Numbered from the stretch's first letter, positions 53,728 to 63,505 are shown. The stretch is 64,000 bases of DNA from Halobacillus kuroshimensis DSM 18393 (GCF_000425705.1 NZ_AUDY01000009.1:432065-496064); one strand, 5' to 3'. The notes: generated from the letters alone by a model not told the origin. Numbers and translations: made by a program.

Positions 53728-53763
53728 AAGCCCGCTCCTTCTCTCGAAGGGGCGGGCTTTTTA
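53728..53763 (+). terminator. Riboswitch-controlled terminator
   Basis: AAGCCCGCTCCTT and AAGGGGCGGGCTT with T6, 20 nt before the deformylase ATG. High TPP should favour it, switching off the operon. Confidence 0.88.
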
Positions 53764-53782
53764 CATGGAAGGAGAGAGTACG

Positions 53783-55069
53783 ATGATTCAGTTAGAGGAA
53801 TTGCTGCAGAGAGTGGAGGAAAAGGAAGAGGAGATGCACCAGCTTCTAGGGGATTTGGTCGCCTTTCCGACGTTAAGCCCTCCAGCCCGAAATGCGGCGG
53901 AAGCACAACAGTACATAGAAGAATATTTAAGCCGGATGGATTTTGAAATAGACACATGGGAACTGTATCCCGGTGATCCGATTGTCGTCGGAACGAAAAA
54001 AGGAACTAATCGGGAACACAGCAGAAGTCTCATCTTAAACGGTCATATTGATGTGGCTGCGCTGGATGAAGGGGAATCGTGGGAGCATGATCCTTTTATA
54101 CTGACCTTGAAGGGCGACCGCTTGTACGGTCGCGGCACGGCGGATATGAAAGGTGGAATGGCGGCTGTTCTGTTTGCACTCAAATTGCTCCATGAAGCGG
54201 GAATCGAGCCGGCCGGCAATCTTCATGTGCAGTCCGTCGTCGGTGAAGAGGTCGGAGAAGCAGGAACAAAATCCTGTGGAGAAAGAGGGTATCATGCAGA
54301 TTTAGCCATCGTAGCCGATACGAGTAACTGTGCCATTCAGGGGCAGGGAGGCGTCATTACCGGATGGATTACGATAGAAAGTCCGGAAACCTTCCACGAC
54401 GCGGAACGCCGTTCGATCATTCATGCCGGTGGAGGAAGATACGGAGCAGGGGCAATTGAAAAAATGATGAAAATCATCCAGTCGCTGCAGGAATTGGAGC
54501 GGCACTGGGCGGTTACGAAATCGAGTCCGGGCTTTCCACCTGGATCGACGACAATCAATCCTGCTGTCATTGAAGGTGGAAGGCACGCGGCTTTTATCGC
54601 CGACCGCTGTGCTTTATGGATTACCGTGCACTATTATCCAGAAGAGCATTACGACGATGTGATCGAAGAAATTGAAGCACATGTCCGTGCTGCCGCCCAG
54701 GCCGATCCATGGCTGAAAAACCATGCCCCTCAATTCAAATGGGGAGGAACGTCCATGATTGAGGACCGCGGAGAAATTTTCCCCGCCTTTTCTGTTGATC
54801 CTGCTCATCCAGGGGTACAGCAGCTCCAACAGGCCCATAAAACCATCCACGGTACGCCGGCGGAAACGTCCATGTCTCCGACTGTGACAGATGGAGGGTG
54901 GCTCTCAGAAGCAGGGATCCCGACGATTCTCTACGGCCCAGGCACGCTCGATCAGGCGCATGCGGTAAATGAGTCGCTGGACAGGAGACAGCTGTTGGAT
55001 TATACGAAAACGATGATGGCTTTTTTGTACGATTGGTTTCAACAGACAGATGACAAGGAGGAAGCGTAA
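53783..55069 (+). CDS. ylmB: M20-family deformylase for thiamin pyrimidine salvage (YlmB-like)
   Basis: A 428-residue zinc hydrolase of the ArgE/DapE/M20 group: ILNGHIDVAALDEGESW (metal His/Asp), LYGRGTADMKGGMAAVLF and VVGEEVGEAGTKSCGERG. B. subtilis YlmB removes the formyl group from N-formyl-4-amino-5-aminomethyl-2-methylpyrimidine, a thiamin breakdown product. A TPP riboswitch upstream and tenA overlapping by 1 nt (TAATG) support that role here. ATG 53783 is chosen with GGAGAG at 7 nt. Confidence 0.85.
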   Translation: MIQLEELLQRVEEKEEEMHQLLGDLVAFPTLSPPARNAAEAQQYIEEYLSRMDFEIDTWELYPGDPIVVGTKKGTNREHSRSLILNGHIDVAALDEGESWEHDPFILTLKGDRLYGRGTADMKGGMAAVLFALKLLHEAGIEPAGNLHVQSVVGEEVGEAGTKSCGERGYHADLAIVADTSNCAIQGQGGVITGWITIESPETFHDAERRSIIHAGGGRYGAGAIEKMMKIIQSLQELERHWAVTKSSPGFPPGSTTINPAVIEGGRHAAFIADRCALWITVHYYPEEHYDDVIEEIEAHVRAAAQADPWLKNHAPQFKWGGTSMIEDRGEIFPAFSVDPAHPGVQQLQQAHKTIHGTPAETSMSPTVTDGGWLSEAGIPTILYGPGTLDQAHAVNESLDRRQLLDYTKTMMAFLYDWFQQTDDKEEA

Positions 55070-55755
55070 TGTTTACAGACCGTTTATACGAAAGTGCCCG
55101 TCCGATTTGGGAAGCCTACCTCGATCACCCATTCGTCAAAGGGATTGGGGACGGCACGCTCGAACTTGAGAAATTCCAATTTTTCATGCGCCAGGATTAT
55201 TTGTACTTGATTGATTACTGCCGGGTGTTTGCTCTTGGTTCCGTTAAGGCGAAAAGCCTGGATACAATGACGATGTTCTCTGAACTGCTACATTCCACTT
55301 TAAGTGAGGAAATGGAACTGCATCGGAACTATGCGGAACGGATCGGCATCAGCCGGGAGGAACTGGAGGAGACAAAACCTTCTGCCACCCTCCTCGCTTA
55401 TACGAGCTATATGCTGAACAAGGCAAATCAAGGATCAGAGGCTGAGGTGGCGGCCTGTGTACTGGCCTGCACATGGAGCTACAACGTGATCGGCCTTCAC
55501 CTTGCCGAACAGAATCAAGGGGAAAAGCACGAGTTTTATGGCGATTGGATTGAGATGTATGCGTCCGACGAATTTTCTGAGCTTGCTTCCTCCCTGAAAA
55601 AATTAATCAACGAGCTGGCTGACGGACTTCCGGAAAGGGAAAAAGCTCACCTCGAAGAGATCTTTATTCATACGAGTAAGCTGGAGTATATGTTCTGGGA
55701 GATGGCGTGGAAACAAAAAATGTGGGTCGAGGAAGAGAGCTTTTTGAATACCTGA
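55069..55755 (+). CDS. tenA: Aminopyrimidine aminohydrolase TenA
   Basis: A 228-residue helical enzyme of the TENA/THI-4 family. FQFFMRQDYLYLIDYCRVFALG is typical (in part), and the catalytic Cys is in AACVLACTWSYNVIG. It hydrolyses the amino-pyrimidine made by YlmB to hydroxymethylpyrimidine, which is reused for thiamin. It overlaps the upstream gene by 1 nt. No thiamin synthase genes are visible, so this is a salvage operon. Confidence 0.93.
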   Translation: MFTDRLYESARPIWEAYLDHPFVKGIGDGTLELEKFQFFMRQDYLYLIDYCRVFALGSVKAKSLDTMTMFSELLHSTLSEEMELHRNYAERIGISREELEETKPSATLLAYTSYMLNKANQGSEAEVAACVLACTWSYNVIGLHLAEQNQGEKHEFYGDWIEMYASDEFSELASSLKKLINELADGLPEREKAHLEEIFIHTSKLEYMFWEMAWKQKMWVEEESFLNT

Positions 55756-55812
55756 ACACCCCTCTCCTCTTTTGAAAAGAGTTTAGACGCACTCAACTGC
55801 TTATCTGCCATG

Positions 55813-55957
55813 TGGATGACCACGATCCGCTTATCGGTGGATGCTTGCCGTGGGCCCGGCCTCAGCTAACTTGGACAGGAAGATCACCTGTCCAAGTGGA
55901 TCTTCGGCTCGTGCTGATCCCACAGGCGTCACCACCGAACGCTCCTCGTGACATCCG
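55813..55957. repeat. Structured intergenic repeat, copy R3
   Basis: GGTGGATGCTTGCCGTGGGC and CCCACAGGCGTCACCACC arms, with a perfect apical stem CTTGGACAGG/CCTGTCCAAG. It lies in a 554-nt gene-free stretch between tenA and manR; the remainder of that stretch holds only a terminator. Confidence 0.9.
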
Positions 55958-56180
55958 CAGATTTTCTCTGACAAGAGAAGTTATACAACTTGGAATAAGA
56001 TTAATCAAGAGTAAAACGTTCCAGGACTTAAAGAGGTATATGATAACGCTGTTCTTTGGATAAGAGGCTGTTCACCAAGTATTTGTCTTCAAATCCCCGA
56101 TGGATTTTCAATGGAACAAGATAAATGGTTACCTTTCATACATCCATTAAAAAAATGTAGATAATCTTTTCGGAAGACCG

Positions 56181-56205
56181 CCCTCTCCTAAATGGAGAGG
56201 GTTTT
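56181..56205 (+). terminator. Terminator upstream of manR
   Basis: CCCTCTCC-TAAAT-GGAGAGGG followed by TTTT. Confidence 0.7.
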
Positions 56206-56309
56206 GTCATTAATGTCGAAAGTAGTCAAAATGTCACGAACGATGTAGAATAAAAGGTAGTCTATCCCTTTCAACCCATTTGAAAAAAGAGGCAAAGGAG
56301 AACATACCT

Positions 56310-58253
56310 ATGAAGGAAATTCAACAGCAGATCCTCCACTATTTTACCGGGATTCCGAACACGTTCATCCCGACGGGTAAGATTGCGGAGTCTCTCGGAT
56401 ACTCAGATAAAGCCATTCGAAATCATCTGCCGGCAGTTCAGGATTATTTGGACGAGCAGGGCCGGACGGGTGTTATTGAGAAAAAAGCCGGCCGCGGGGT
56501 GCGGCTAGCGATTAAAGAAGCTGACAACGCCCTGTTGATCGACCATCTCCATCATTCCTTTCCTCAAAATGAAGCGCACGAACGTTCTCTCCGGACGAAA
56601 ATCGCCTTTGACCTGTTGTCCGCTCCACGCCCGGTCACCATCCAGAAGCTGCGGAAAGACTACTACCTTTCCCATACCGCTGTCAGAAATATTCTGGATG
56701 AAATCGAAACATGGCTGCGCCCTTTTCATCTGGAAATGGTCTGCAAGCAGAAAATCGGGGTCTATATTTCCGGAGAGGAAAAACAGATCCGTCAGGCCGT
56801 GACAGGACTTTCTTCACTGGAAGGCCCCGCTGAAGATGTAACAAAGGTTCTTTTTGATTCCTTCTTCATCCGGACGATTCAGCACGAATTGGCAGCCCTT
56901 CAGGAAAAACACCAGGTCGACTTTACAGACGCAGCCCTCGAATCCCTGCTTCTCCATACCGCTTTTATGATTAAGAGGGTTCAGCTTGGTCAGATCATTT
57001 CGCTGCCGGAAGAGGATGTTCTATCCATCCGGACCCACGAAGAATTTCCGTGGGCGGAAGAAATGTGTAACCGTCTGGAGGGTGTTTTTGCGATGACGTT
57101 CCCAAGGGAGGAAGTCCTCTATTTGACCATGCATCTGAGAAGTGCCAAAACTCATGCGGCTTCCAGGGAAGGTCTTACACCGGAGCTTCCCGAAGAAATT
57201 TCCAACATTATCGACTGGCTGGTGACAGAAGCATCGGCCCAGACCGGGTACCGTTTTGAAGAAGACGAAGTCCTGCGTGATCATTTATATGTGCATCTGA
57301 AAACGACGCTGGCCCGCCTTTCCTACGGGTTGTCCATCTCTAATCCCCTGCTGATGACCATCAAAAAAAAGTATCCATACCTTTTTGACACGCTTGTCTG
57401 GATTTTAGACCAGCACAAGGAAGAACTGCTCTACCCGATTCCGGAAGAGGAGGCCGCCTATTTGGTACTGCATTTCCAGGCGGCTTTGGAAAGAAAGGCG
57501 ACCGTGAAAAAGGAAAAAGTGGAAGTGGTGATCGTCTGTCATATGGGGATGGGACTTTCACAGCTGCTGGCAGCCCGGATGGAAAAGCTGTTTCCGGATA
57601 TCCATATTCACGGCAGTATTGCGGCACACCGGCTGCGTTCGTTCACAAAGGAGCATCGTGTAGACGGAATTATCTCTACAGTGCCGGTCGAAGCACTGGG
57701 CATTCCTGCTGTCGTCGTTTCACCGTTATTTGAAGCGGAGGACCAATCACTTGTAAAGAGTCTTATCAAGCAGCTGGAGCAGGGGAGAACCTCTGATAGA
57801 AAGAGGGGGAAAGAATCCCTTCTGCTTCAGAGTATGTCCCCTTTTCTCATTCAAACGGGCCAGTCCGGGTTGTCGAAATATGAAGTGATTGAGAATCTCT
57901 CCCGCCTGCTTGTGAAAAAGGGGTATGTGAAAGAAGGTTACCCTCAATCCTGTCTGCACAGGGAATACTTGTCTTCTACAGCCATTGGCGGCGGAATCGC
58001 CATCCCTCATGGACAGGTGGAAGACGTGAACAGCTCCGCCATTGCAGTGGCCGCCTTTCCTGAACCTGTGGAATGGGATGGTGAGTCTGTGCTTGTCGTT
58101 CTGCTTCTTGCGATGAAATATGAAAACACACAGGAAGCCCGGCAGTTGTTCAGGGAAATCCACACGTTGACGTCGAACCCTTCTTTTGTAAAGCAGCTGG
58201 CTGAACAGAAAGATGCCGCTGCATTTATGAATGCGCTTCACAATAATCCATAA
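56310..58253 (+). CDS. manR: PRD-containing mannose operon activator ManR
   Basis: A 647-residue regulator. N-terminal HTH_11 (GKIAESLGYSDKAIRNHLPAV), a second HTH (YYLSHTAVRNILDEIE), two PRDs (about residues 180-395), an EIIB-like domain (VEVVIVCHMGMGLSQLLAARME) and a C-terminal EIIA domain with the phospho-His in GGGIAIPHGQ. Length and domain order match B. subtilis ManR (about 648 aa). ATG 56310 follows AAAGGAG. PTS-dependent phosphorylation of PRD and EII domains should set its activity. It precedes its target manP. Confidence 0.9.
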   Translation: MKEIQQQILHYFTGIPNTFIPTGKIAESLGYSDKAIRNHLPAVQDYLDEQGRTGVIEKKAGRGVRLAIKEADNALLIDHLHHSFPQNEAHERSLRTKIAFDLLSAPRPVTIQKLRKDYYLSHTAVRNILDEIETWLRPFHLEMVCKQKIGVYISGEEKQIRQAVTGLSSLEGPAEDVTKVLFDSFFIRTIQHELAALQEKHQVDFTDAALESLLLHTAFMIKRVQLGQIISLPEEDVLSIRTHEEFPWAEEMCNRLEGVFAMTFPREEVLYLTMHLRSAKTHAASREGLTPELPEEISNIIDWLVTEASAQTGYRFEEDEVLRDHLYVHLKTTLARLSYGLSISNPLLMTIKKKYPYLFDTLVWILDQHKEELLYPIPEEEAAYLVLHFQAALERKATVKKEKVEVVIVCHMGMGLSQLLAARMEKLFPDIHIHGSIAAHRLRSFTKEHRVDGIISTVPVEALGIPAVVVSPLFEAEDQSLVKSLIKQLEQGRTSDRKRGKESLLLQSMSPFLIQTGQSGLSKYEVIENLSRLLVKKGYVKEGYPQSCLHREYLSSTAIGGGIAIPHGQVEDVNSSAIAVAAFPEPVEWDGESVLVVLLLAMKYENTQEARQLFREIHTLTSNPSFVKQLAEQKDAAAFMNALHNNP

Positions 58254-58340
58254 GTACCACAGCCTGTGGAAGATATAAAAATTTTTCCTCTGTTATTGTC
58301 TGCTACAGTATAAGTAAGCGATAACAAGAGGAGGAAGCTT

Positions 58341-60299
58341 ATGAAAATTCTAGCGATTACATCATGTCCCAACGGCATCGCCCATACGTACATGGCTGCA
58401 GAAAACCTGCAGAAGGCGGCCGATGCGATGGGCATCGATATAAAGATTGAAACCCAGGGGTCCATCGGGGTGGAAAATGAATTTACGCAGGCAGACATCG
58501 ATGCAGCTGACGGGGTGATCATTGCGGCTGATAAAACAGTCAATAAAGAGCGGTTTGTCGGCAAGCCACTTGTAGCCGTCGGCGTCCAGCAGGGGATTAA
58601 CGCTCCTGAAACATTGATTCGGCGGATTGTCGACGGTCAGGCATCCGTCCATGAAGAAAGTGGTCAGCGCTCCAATGAAGATGCTGGAAACGCGGCCGGT
58701 GGGAAAGGGCAGAATGCTTTTTACCGCCACTTGATGAACGGCGTTTCCTACATGATTCCGTTTATCGTCATCGGAGGACTGTTGATTGCCATATCGCTCA
58801 CCCTTGGCGGTACATCTACACCAGAAGGCATTCAAATCCCGGAAGATTCCTTCTGGAAGACGATTGAAAACATCGGTGCGGCATCGTTCAGCTTCATGGT
58901 ACCGATCCTGGCTGGTTTTATCGCCATGAGTATTGCAGACCGTCCGGGTCTTGCGCCGGGTATGGTTGGCGGGTACATCGCCATGAACGGAAGCTTTTAC
59001 GGCAGTGAAGCCGGAGCTGGTTTCCTTGGAGGAATCATTGCTGGTTTTCTTGCAGGTTACATTGCTCTTTGGATTAAGAAAATCAAAGTCCCGAGTGTCG
59101 TCCAGCCGATTATGCCGATCATTGTCATTCCAGTGCTTGCTTCCCTAGCCGTCGGATTGATCTTCGTAACGATCGTAGGTGCACCGGTCGCCCAGATTTT
59201 TGAGTCGTTGACAACGTGGCTGCAGGATATGCAGGGAACAAGCTCCATTCTTCTGGCCTTAATTTTAGGCGGCATGATTGCTTTTGATATGGGAGGACCT
59301 GTCAATAAGGTAGCCTTCCTCTTCGGATCAGCCATGATTGCAGAAGGAAACTATGAAATTATGGGGCCGATTGCCGTCGCTATCGCCGTACCACCGATCG
59401 GTATGGGAATCGCTACCTTCTTGAATCGAAGGAAGTTTGCAGCAACGGAAGTAGAAACAGGAAAGGCATCCTTTACGATGGGGCTTTTTGGAATTACAGA
59501 AGGAGCCATCCCATTTGCTGCGCAGGATCCCTTCCGTGTCATCCCGAGTAACATGATCGGTGCCATGGTCGGAGCTGTTATCGCCATGATGAGCGGAGTG
59601 GGTGACCGTGTTGCCCATGGCGGACCGATTGTCGGTGTGCTTGGTGCTGTGGATAATGTCCTCATGTTCTTCGTGGCCATTATCGTAGGTAGTTTTGTAA
59701 CAGCGATTACCGTGAACCTTTTGAAAAAAGAAGCAGCTGTAGAACCTGCGTTGGCGGAAGTTCCGACGCAGCCAGCGGCAGAAGAAACGGTGAAAGAGGA
59801 AAAACCGGCCGTGAAAGGACAACCGCAGCCGGAAGAGGAAAACGCAGACCTTCATTCGCTCACGAATAAGAATCTGATTCAAGTGAACGTAAAGGCAGAA
59901 TCAAAGGAACAGACCATTGATGAGTTGATTGATCTTCTTGCAGCAGAAAATGTCTTGACGTCCCGCGCCGATGTTAAAGAGGCGATTTTAGAACGCGAAG
60001 CGGAAGGATCCACAGGCATCGGAATGAACATTGCCATTCCGCATGCCAAATCGACCGCTGTGAAAGAACCACGCGTCGCCTTCGGAGTGAAAAGGGATGG
60101 TGTCGACTGGAACAGCCTTGATGGCACAGAAGCCAAGCTGATTTTCATGATTGTTGTACCGAAGGAAAGTGAAGGAACCCAGCATCTGAAAATTCTACAG
60201 ATGCTGTCCAGAAAATTAATGGATGATCAATACAGGGAACAACTATTACAGGTCACATCAACCGATGAAGCCTATCAGTTATTAAAAGAAGTCAAATAA
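58341..60299 (+). CDS. manP: PTS fructose-family mannose transporter EIIBCA (ManP)
   Basis: A 652-residue protein in B-C-A order. EIIB (residues 1-100) has the phospho-Cys in ITSCPNGIAHTYMAAE. EIIC (about 130-470) is a polytopic channel with GGPIVGVLGAVDN. EIIA (about 505-652) has the phospho-His in GMNIAIPHAKST. This order and length match B. subtilis ManP. The SD GAGGAGG precedes ATG 58341. It imports and phosphorylates mannose (possibly fructose); naming relies on manR and manA neighbours. Confidence 0.88.
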   Translation: MKILAITSCPNGIAHTYMAAENLQKAADAMGIDIKIETQGSIGVENEFTQADIDAADGVIIAADKTVNKERFVGKPLVAVGVQQGINAPETLIRRIVDGQASVHEESGQRSNEDAGNAAGGKGQNAFYRHLMNGVSYMIPFIVIGGLLIAISLTLGGTSTPEGIQIPEDSFWKTIENIGAASFSFMVPILAGFIAMSIADRPGLAPGMVGGYIAMNGSFYGSEAGAGFLGGIIAGFLAGYIALWIKKIKVPSVVQPIMPIIVIPVLASLAVGLIFVTIVGAPVAQIFESLTTWLQDMQGTSSILLALILGGMIAFDMGGPVNKVAFLFGSAMIAEGNYEIMGPIAVAIAVPPIGMGIATFLNRRKFAATEVETGKASFTMGLFGITEGAIPFAAQDPFRVIPSNMIGAMVGAVIAMMSGVGDRVAHGGPIVGVLGAVDNVLMFFVAIIVGSFVTAITVNLLKKEAAVEPALAEVPTQPAAEETVKEEKPAVKGQPQPEEENADLHSLTNKNLIQVNVKAESKEQTIDELIDLLAAENVLTSRADVKEAILEREAEGSTGIGMNIAIPHAKSTAVKEPRVAFGVKRDGVDWNSLDGTEAKLIFMIVVPKESEGTQHLKILQMLSRKLMDDQYREQLLQVTSTDEAYQLLKEVK

Positions 60300-60330
60300 A
60301 AATCAGAGGGCCACAGGCCCTCTGATTTTT
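60300..60330. terminator. Bidirectional terminator between manP and manA
   Basis: AAATCAGAGGGCC-ACA-GGCCCTCTGATTT, with A and T runs. Confidence 0.9.
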
Positions 60331-61288
60331 ATTTGGGATAAGAAACGATGGCTTTCGCCGTTCCTTCCAATTTGAAGTTTTCCAGTTCGTAAGGAAGAAT
60401 AAAGTGATCGCCCTTTTTCAGAAGATGGGTGTCTTTTCCTGTGAACGTGACTTCTCCTTCAATGATCGTGGCAAGAAGATAATCCGCCGGTCTGCTTCCT
60501 TCATAGATGCCATCAAGATCAAGATGGAACACAGAGAAAAAGTCATTTTCCGTCAAGGTCGTAATCGAGAGGTCATGCACATTTTGATAAGAAAATGCGT
60601 TCTCCTGCTTTTCATCTGGAATGGTGGTGACCTCGACTGCTTTATTTAAATGCAGTTCACGCGTCTGATTCTGGTCATCCCGGCGGTCATAATCGTAGAC
60701 GCGGTACGTGGTGTCGGAGTTCTGCTGGGTTTCCAGAATGACGATCCCTTCACCAATGGCGTGAATCGTGCCAGCGGGAACGAAAAAGAAATCGCCTGGT
60801 TTGACAGGTACTCTTCGCAGAAGTCCATCCCAGTCCCCTTTTTCAATATAGTCCTCCAATTCCGCTCGCGTTTTTGCATGATGCCCGAGAACGATTTCAG
60901 AACCGTCTTTACAATCCACAATATACCAGCATTCTGTTTTCCCATAGGCCTCATTATCTTCCAATTCGTGCGCCTGGGCGTCATTGGGGTGCACTTGGAC
61001 AGATAGATCATCATTGGCATCCAGAATCTTAATCAAAAGAGGGAAGGCCTTCTCATCGTTGTCCTCATTGAACAATTCTTTTTTATGTTCCTTCCAGGCG
61101 TCCATCAGTGTCCAGCCTGTCAACGGTCCGTTCGTAATCGTGGAGGATCCGCTAGGGTGGGAAGCGATTCCCCAGCATTCGCCTGTGTGATCACTTGGAA
61201 TATCGTAATCAAAATTCGTATGTAGAGAACTGCCGCCCCACACTTTTTCCTTAAAGATCGGGGATAGTCGTATTATATCTGTATACAT
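60329..61288 (-). CDS. manA: Mannose-6-phosphate isomerase, class I
   Basis: A 319-residue cupin metalloenzyme: FKEKVWGGSSLHTNFDYDIP, GECWGIASHPSGSSTI, zinc-ligand region LSVQVHPNDAQAHE and FFVPAGTIHAIGEGIVILE. It converts mannose-6-phosphate to fructose-6-phosphate. ATG 61288 has AAGGAG at 7 nt. Unlike the manPA operon of B. subtilis, manA here is convergent with manP and has its own promoter. Confidence 0.93.
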   Translation of the reverse strand: MYTDIIRLSPIFKEKVWGGSSLHTNFDYDIPSDHTGECWGIASHPSGSSTITNGPLTGWTLMDAWKEHKKELFNEDNDEKAFPLLIKILDANDDLSVQVHPNDAQAHELEDNEAYGKTECWYIVDCKDGSEIVLGHHAKTRAELEDYIEKGDWDGLLRRVPVKPGDFFFVPAGTIHAIGEGIVILETQQNSDTTYRVYDYDRRDDQNQTRELHLNKAVEVTTIPDEKQENAFSYQNVHDLSITTLTENDFFSVFHLDLDGIYEGSRPADYLLATIIEGEVTFTGKDTHLLKKGDHFILPYELENFKLEGTAKAIVSYPK

Positions 61289-61387
61289 AGCCAAACTCCT
61301 TTATCCGCGTAATAGAGTAAACCGCTTACGTAAATCGACTAAATTATATCAAATTATTCAATGGAGAGACAGGATTTTAAAGAAGAG

Positions 61388-61413
61388 TGAAACGAAAAGG
61401 AGCCTTCAACGTA
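61388..61413 (+). promoter_or_regulatory. Consensus ECF sigma-W promoter for ydbST
   Basis: TGAAAC (61388-61393), 16-nt spacer, CGTA (61410-61413): an exact match to the B. subtilis SigW consensus. Confidence 0.85.
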
Positions 61414-61451
61414 TAGGAAGATAAAGGAAAAATTGGAGGAGTGCATACCTT

Positions 61452-61946
61452 ATGGAAGTGATCATGGAACCCCCATTACGGCAGTTATCCAAAGACAGTA
61501 TAAAAGTGTGGATATGGAAGGAAGTCATTGAGAATATCATCGGAACAGCTGTACTGATCGTTTTGTTTATTCTGGACCGGATATTTTCCTGGCCGGTCTG
61601 GGCCGGCTGGATTTTGTACGGCCTTGTTGGTTTAACGGTTATGGGTATGATCTGGGCTGTGTTTAAAGTGAAATTATTACAAAAGCAATGGCGTTACGGA
61701 ATCAATGAAGATTTCCTGTATGTTAAATCAGGGGCTTTAAAAGAAGAATACAAAGTCATTCCGATGACGAAGGTCCAGTCTGTTTCCACAAATGAAGGTC
61801 CCCTGTTGAAAAAATACAACCTCTCGTCTGTGGAAGTCAGTACCATTGGCCGAATGCACGTGATTCCTGCTCTTCCGAAAGCAGAGGCGCAGAAACTGCG
61901 GCAGCAGATCGCTCTATACTCCAACGTCGAGGAGGAAGACGCATGA
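61452..61946 (+). CDS. ydbS: bPH2-domain membrane protein YdbS
   Basis: A 164-residue protein with two membrane helices (about residues 26-44 and 52-72) and a bacterial PH domain (YGINEDFLYVKSGALKEEYKVIPMTKVQSVS, in part). Overlaps ydbT by 4 nt (ATGA). In B. subtilis ydbST belongs to the SigW envelope-stress regulon and helps resist some bacteriocins. The consensus SigW promoter here supports the same role. Confidence 0.88.
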   Translation: MEVIMEPPLRQLSKDSIKVWIWKEVIENIIGTAVLIVLFILDRIFSWPVWAGWILYGLVGLTVMGMIWAVFKVKLLQKQWRYGINEDFLYVKSGALKEEYKVIPMTKVQSVSTNEGPLLKKYNLSSVEVSTIGRMHVIPALPKAEAQKLRQQIALYSNVEEEDA

Positions 61947-63505
61947 TCAAAGACGGCAGAAACAGGTATCACCCGATGGCCATGCTTCATGATTACATCC
62001 ACTTGATCAAGACGACTGTTCCTTTATTCTTTCTGGCTTTTGTATTAAAAGCGGATTCAAGCGCATGGTTGTTCACCTATGGCCGGTACATCCTTCCTGC
62101 AGCCGTTATCTGTTCGGCACTATATATTCCGGTCAAATGGTATACAAAAACGTATGAGATTCTGCCTTCCGCTATTGTTGTGACCTCGAAACTTTTTACA
62201 ACATCAACAAAAACGATTCCCTATTCAAAAATTCAGCAGGTGAAAAGAAAAACGACATGGGTGCATCGTCTGCTTGGAATGACTTCGTTGACATTGGAGA
62301 CGAGCGCGGAGGGCCGTGACGGTACTGTTAGATTTGATGTTTTAAGACCATCGGAAGCTTCGTCCATGGAACAGCGCGTCCAACAGGAGAAGCCTGATTT
62401 TGAAAGGAAAACGTTTCTGGAAAAGCAAGACCAAGAGAATGCTCAGGAGGATAATCATGAGCAGGAAGAAGTAGAACGGGCAGAAGCGGCGACCCCCGTT
62501 GATCAAAAGGAACCAAGGGTTATAGGTGATGAGAAAACAATTCATTTCAAGCCGACGAAAAAGGATCTTATCAAGGCGTCTCTTGCATCGCTCAGCTTTC
62601 TTGCGGTTATTCCGTTTGCGGGGTCCCGGCTCTCTGATGCAGAGGATCTTCATTTTGAAAAACAGGTGGATGGGTTGTTCGAGAGCCTTTTGTCATCGAT
62701 CGGAATGATCGTCGGAGCCCTTACCGTCTTAACTGTGATTGGTGTTGGGCTTGGCTTTGTTCGTACATATAAGAAATACGGAAAATATGAGCTGGCGTCG
62801 ACGTTTGAACGGATTTTCATCACGAAGGGGGCCTGGGAGCAGGATTATCTTTCTGTGAGGAAAGATCATGTGCAGGCTGTCTTAATTGAGCAGTCCCTCA
62901 TGAAGCGGCTTCTCGGTTTTGCATCATTAAAACTGGTCATTGCCGGTGAAAATGAAGGGGAGGAGGAAGTAACATCTGTTTATCCGTTTTTTCCAGTGAA
63001 ACGCGCCTACAGCCTAGTTCATGAGGTGCTTCCCGATTACCGGGTGCTTGGGAATATGGATAGGCTGCCACGCCGGGCCTTTTATCTACGCCTGTTACGT
63101 CCCAGCTGGATATGGGTGGCGGTAACCGCGGGATTGTATTTCTTCAAACCTGGCTCGTTCTTTATCGATCTGCCTTGGTGGGCGTTTTCCTCAGCTCTTT
63201 TCGTCATCATTGTCCTGTCCCGGATCCAAGGGTACGTTCACAGCCGATTCCAAATGGATGATACGTTCATTCAATTCCAGGCAGGGGGATTTACAAAAAC
63301 GCTGTATCTTTCCAAGCGAAGCAAGGTGATAGAGTTGGAAGTTTCCCGAAATTATGTGCAGCAGAAATCAGGGTTGGCTTCGGTCAAGCTGATCAATCGG
63401 GCCAACCCTGTTCGCGAGACGATTATGAACGATGTCCCGGACGAATTTGCTGAGCGGCTGAAGGTGTGGTATACCCATCAAACCCTGAAAAGAAAAGCCT
63501 CTTAA
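61943..63505 (+). CDS. ydbT: bPH2-domain membrane protein YdbT
   Basis: A 520-residue protein with three bPH2 domains alternating with membrane helix pairs. VVTSKLFTTSTKTIPYSKIQQVKRKTTWVHRLLGMTSL (in part) and FERIFITKGAWEQDYLSVRKDHVQAV are typical PH strands. A long acidic linker (about residues 145-195, Glu/Gln-rich) separates the first and second domains. It acts with YdbS at the membrane in envelope-stress resistance. Confidence 0.88.
   Translation: MIKDGRNRYHPMAMLHDYIHLIKTTVPLFFLAFVLKADSSAWLFTYGRYILPAAVICSALYIPVKWYTKTYEILPSAIVVTSKLFTTSTKTIPYSKIQQVKRKTTWVHRLLGMTSLTLETSAEGRDGTVRFDVLRPSEASSMEQRVQQEKPDFERKTFLEKQDQENAQEDNHEQEEVERAEAATPVDQKEPRVIGDEKTIHFKPTKKDLIKASLASLSFLAVIPFAGSRLSDAEDLHFEKQVDGLFESLLSSIGMIVGALTVLTVIGVGLGFVRTYKKYGKYELASTFERIFITKGAWEQDYLSVRKDHVQAVLIEQSLMKRLLGFASLKLVIAGENEGEEEVTSVYPFFPVKRAYSLVHEVLPDYRVLGNMDRLPRRAFYLRLLRPSWIWVAVTAGLYFFKPGSFFIDLPWWAFSSALFVIIVLSRIQGYVHSRFQMDDTFIQFQAGGFTKTLYLSKRSKVIELEVSRNYVQQKSGLASVKLINRANPVRETIMNDVPDEFAERLKVWYTHQTLKRKAS

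Noticed and set aside
55812..56063. 83-codon open frame through repeat R3
   Set aside because: It runs across a structured repeat, lacks an SD, and no equivalent frame is conserved in the other copies.
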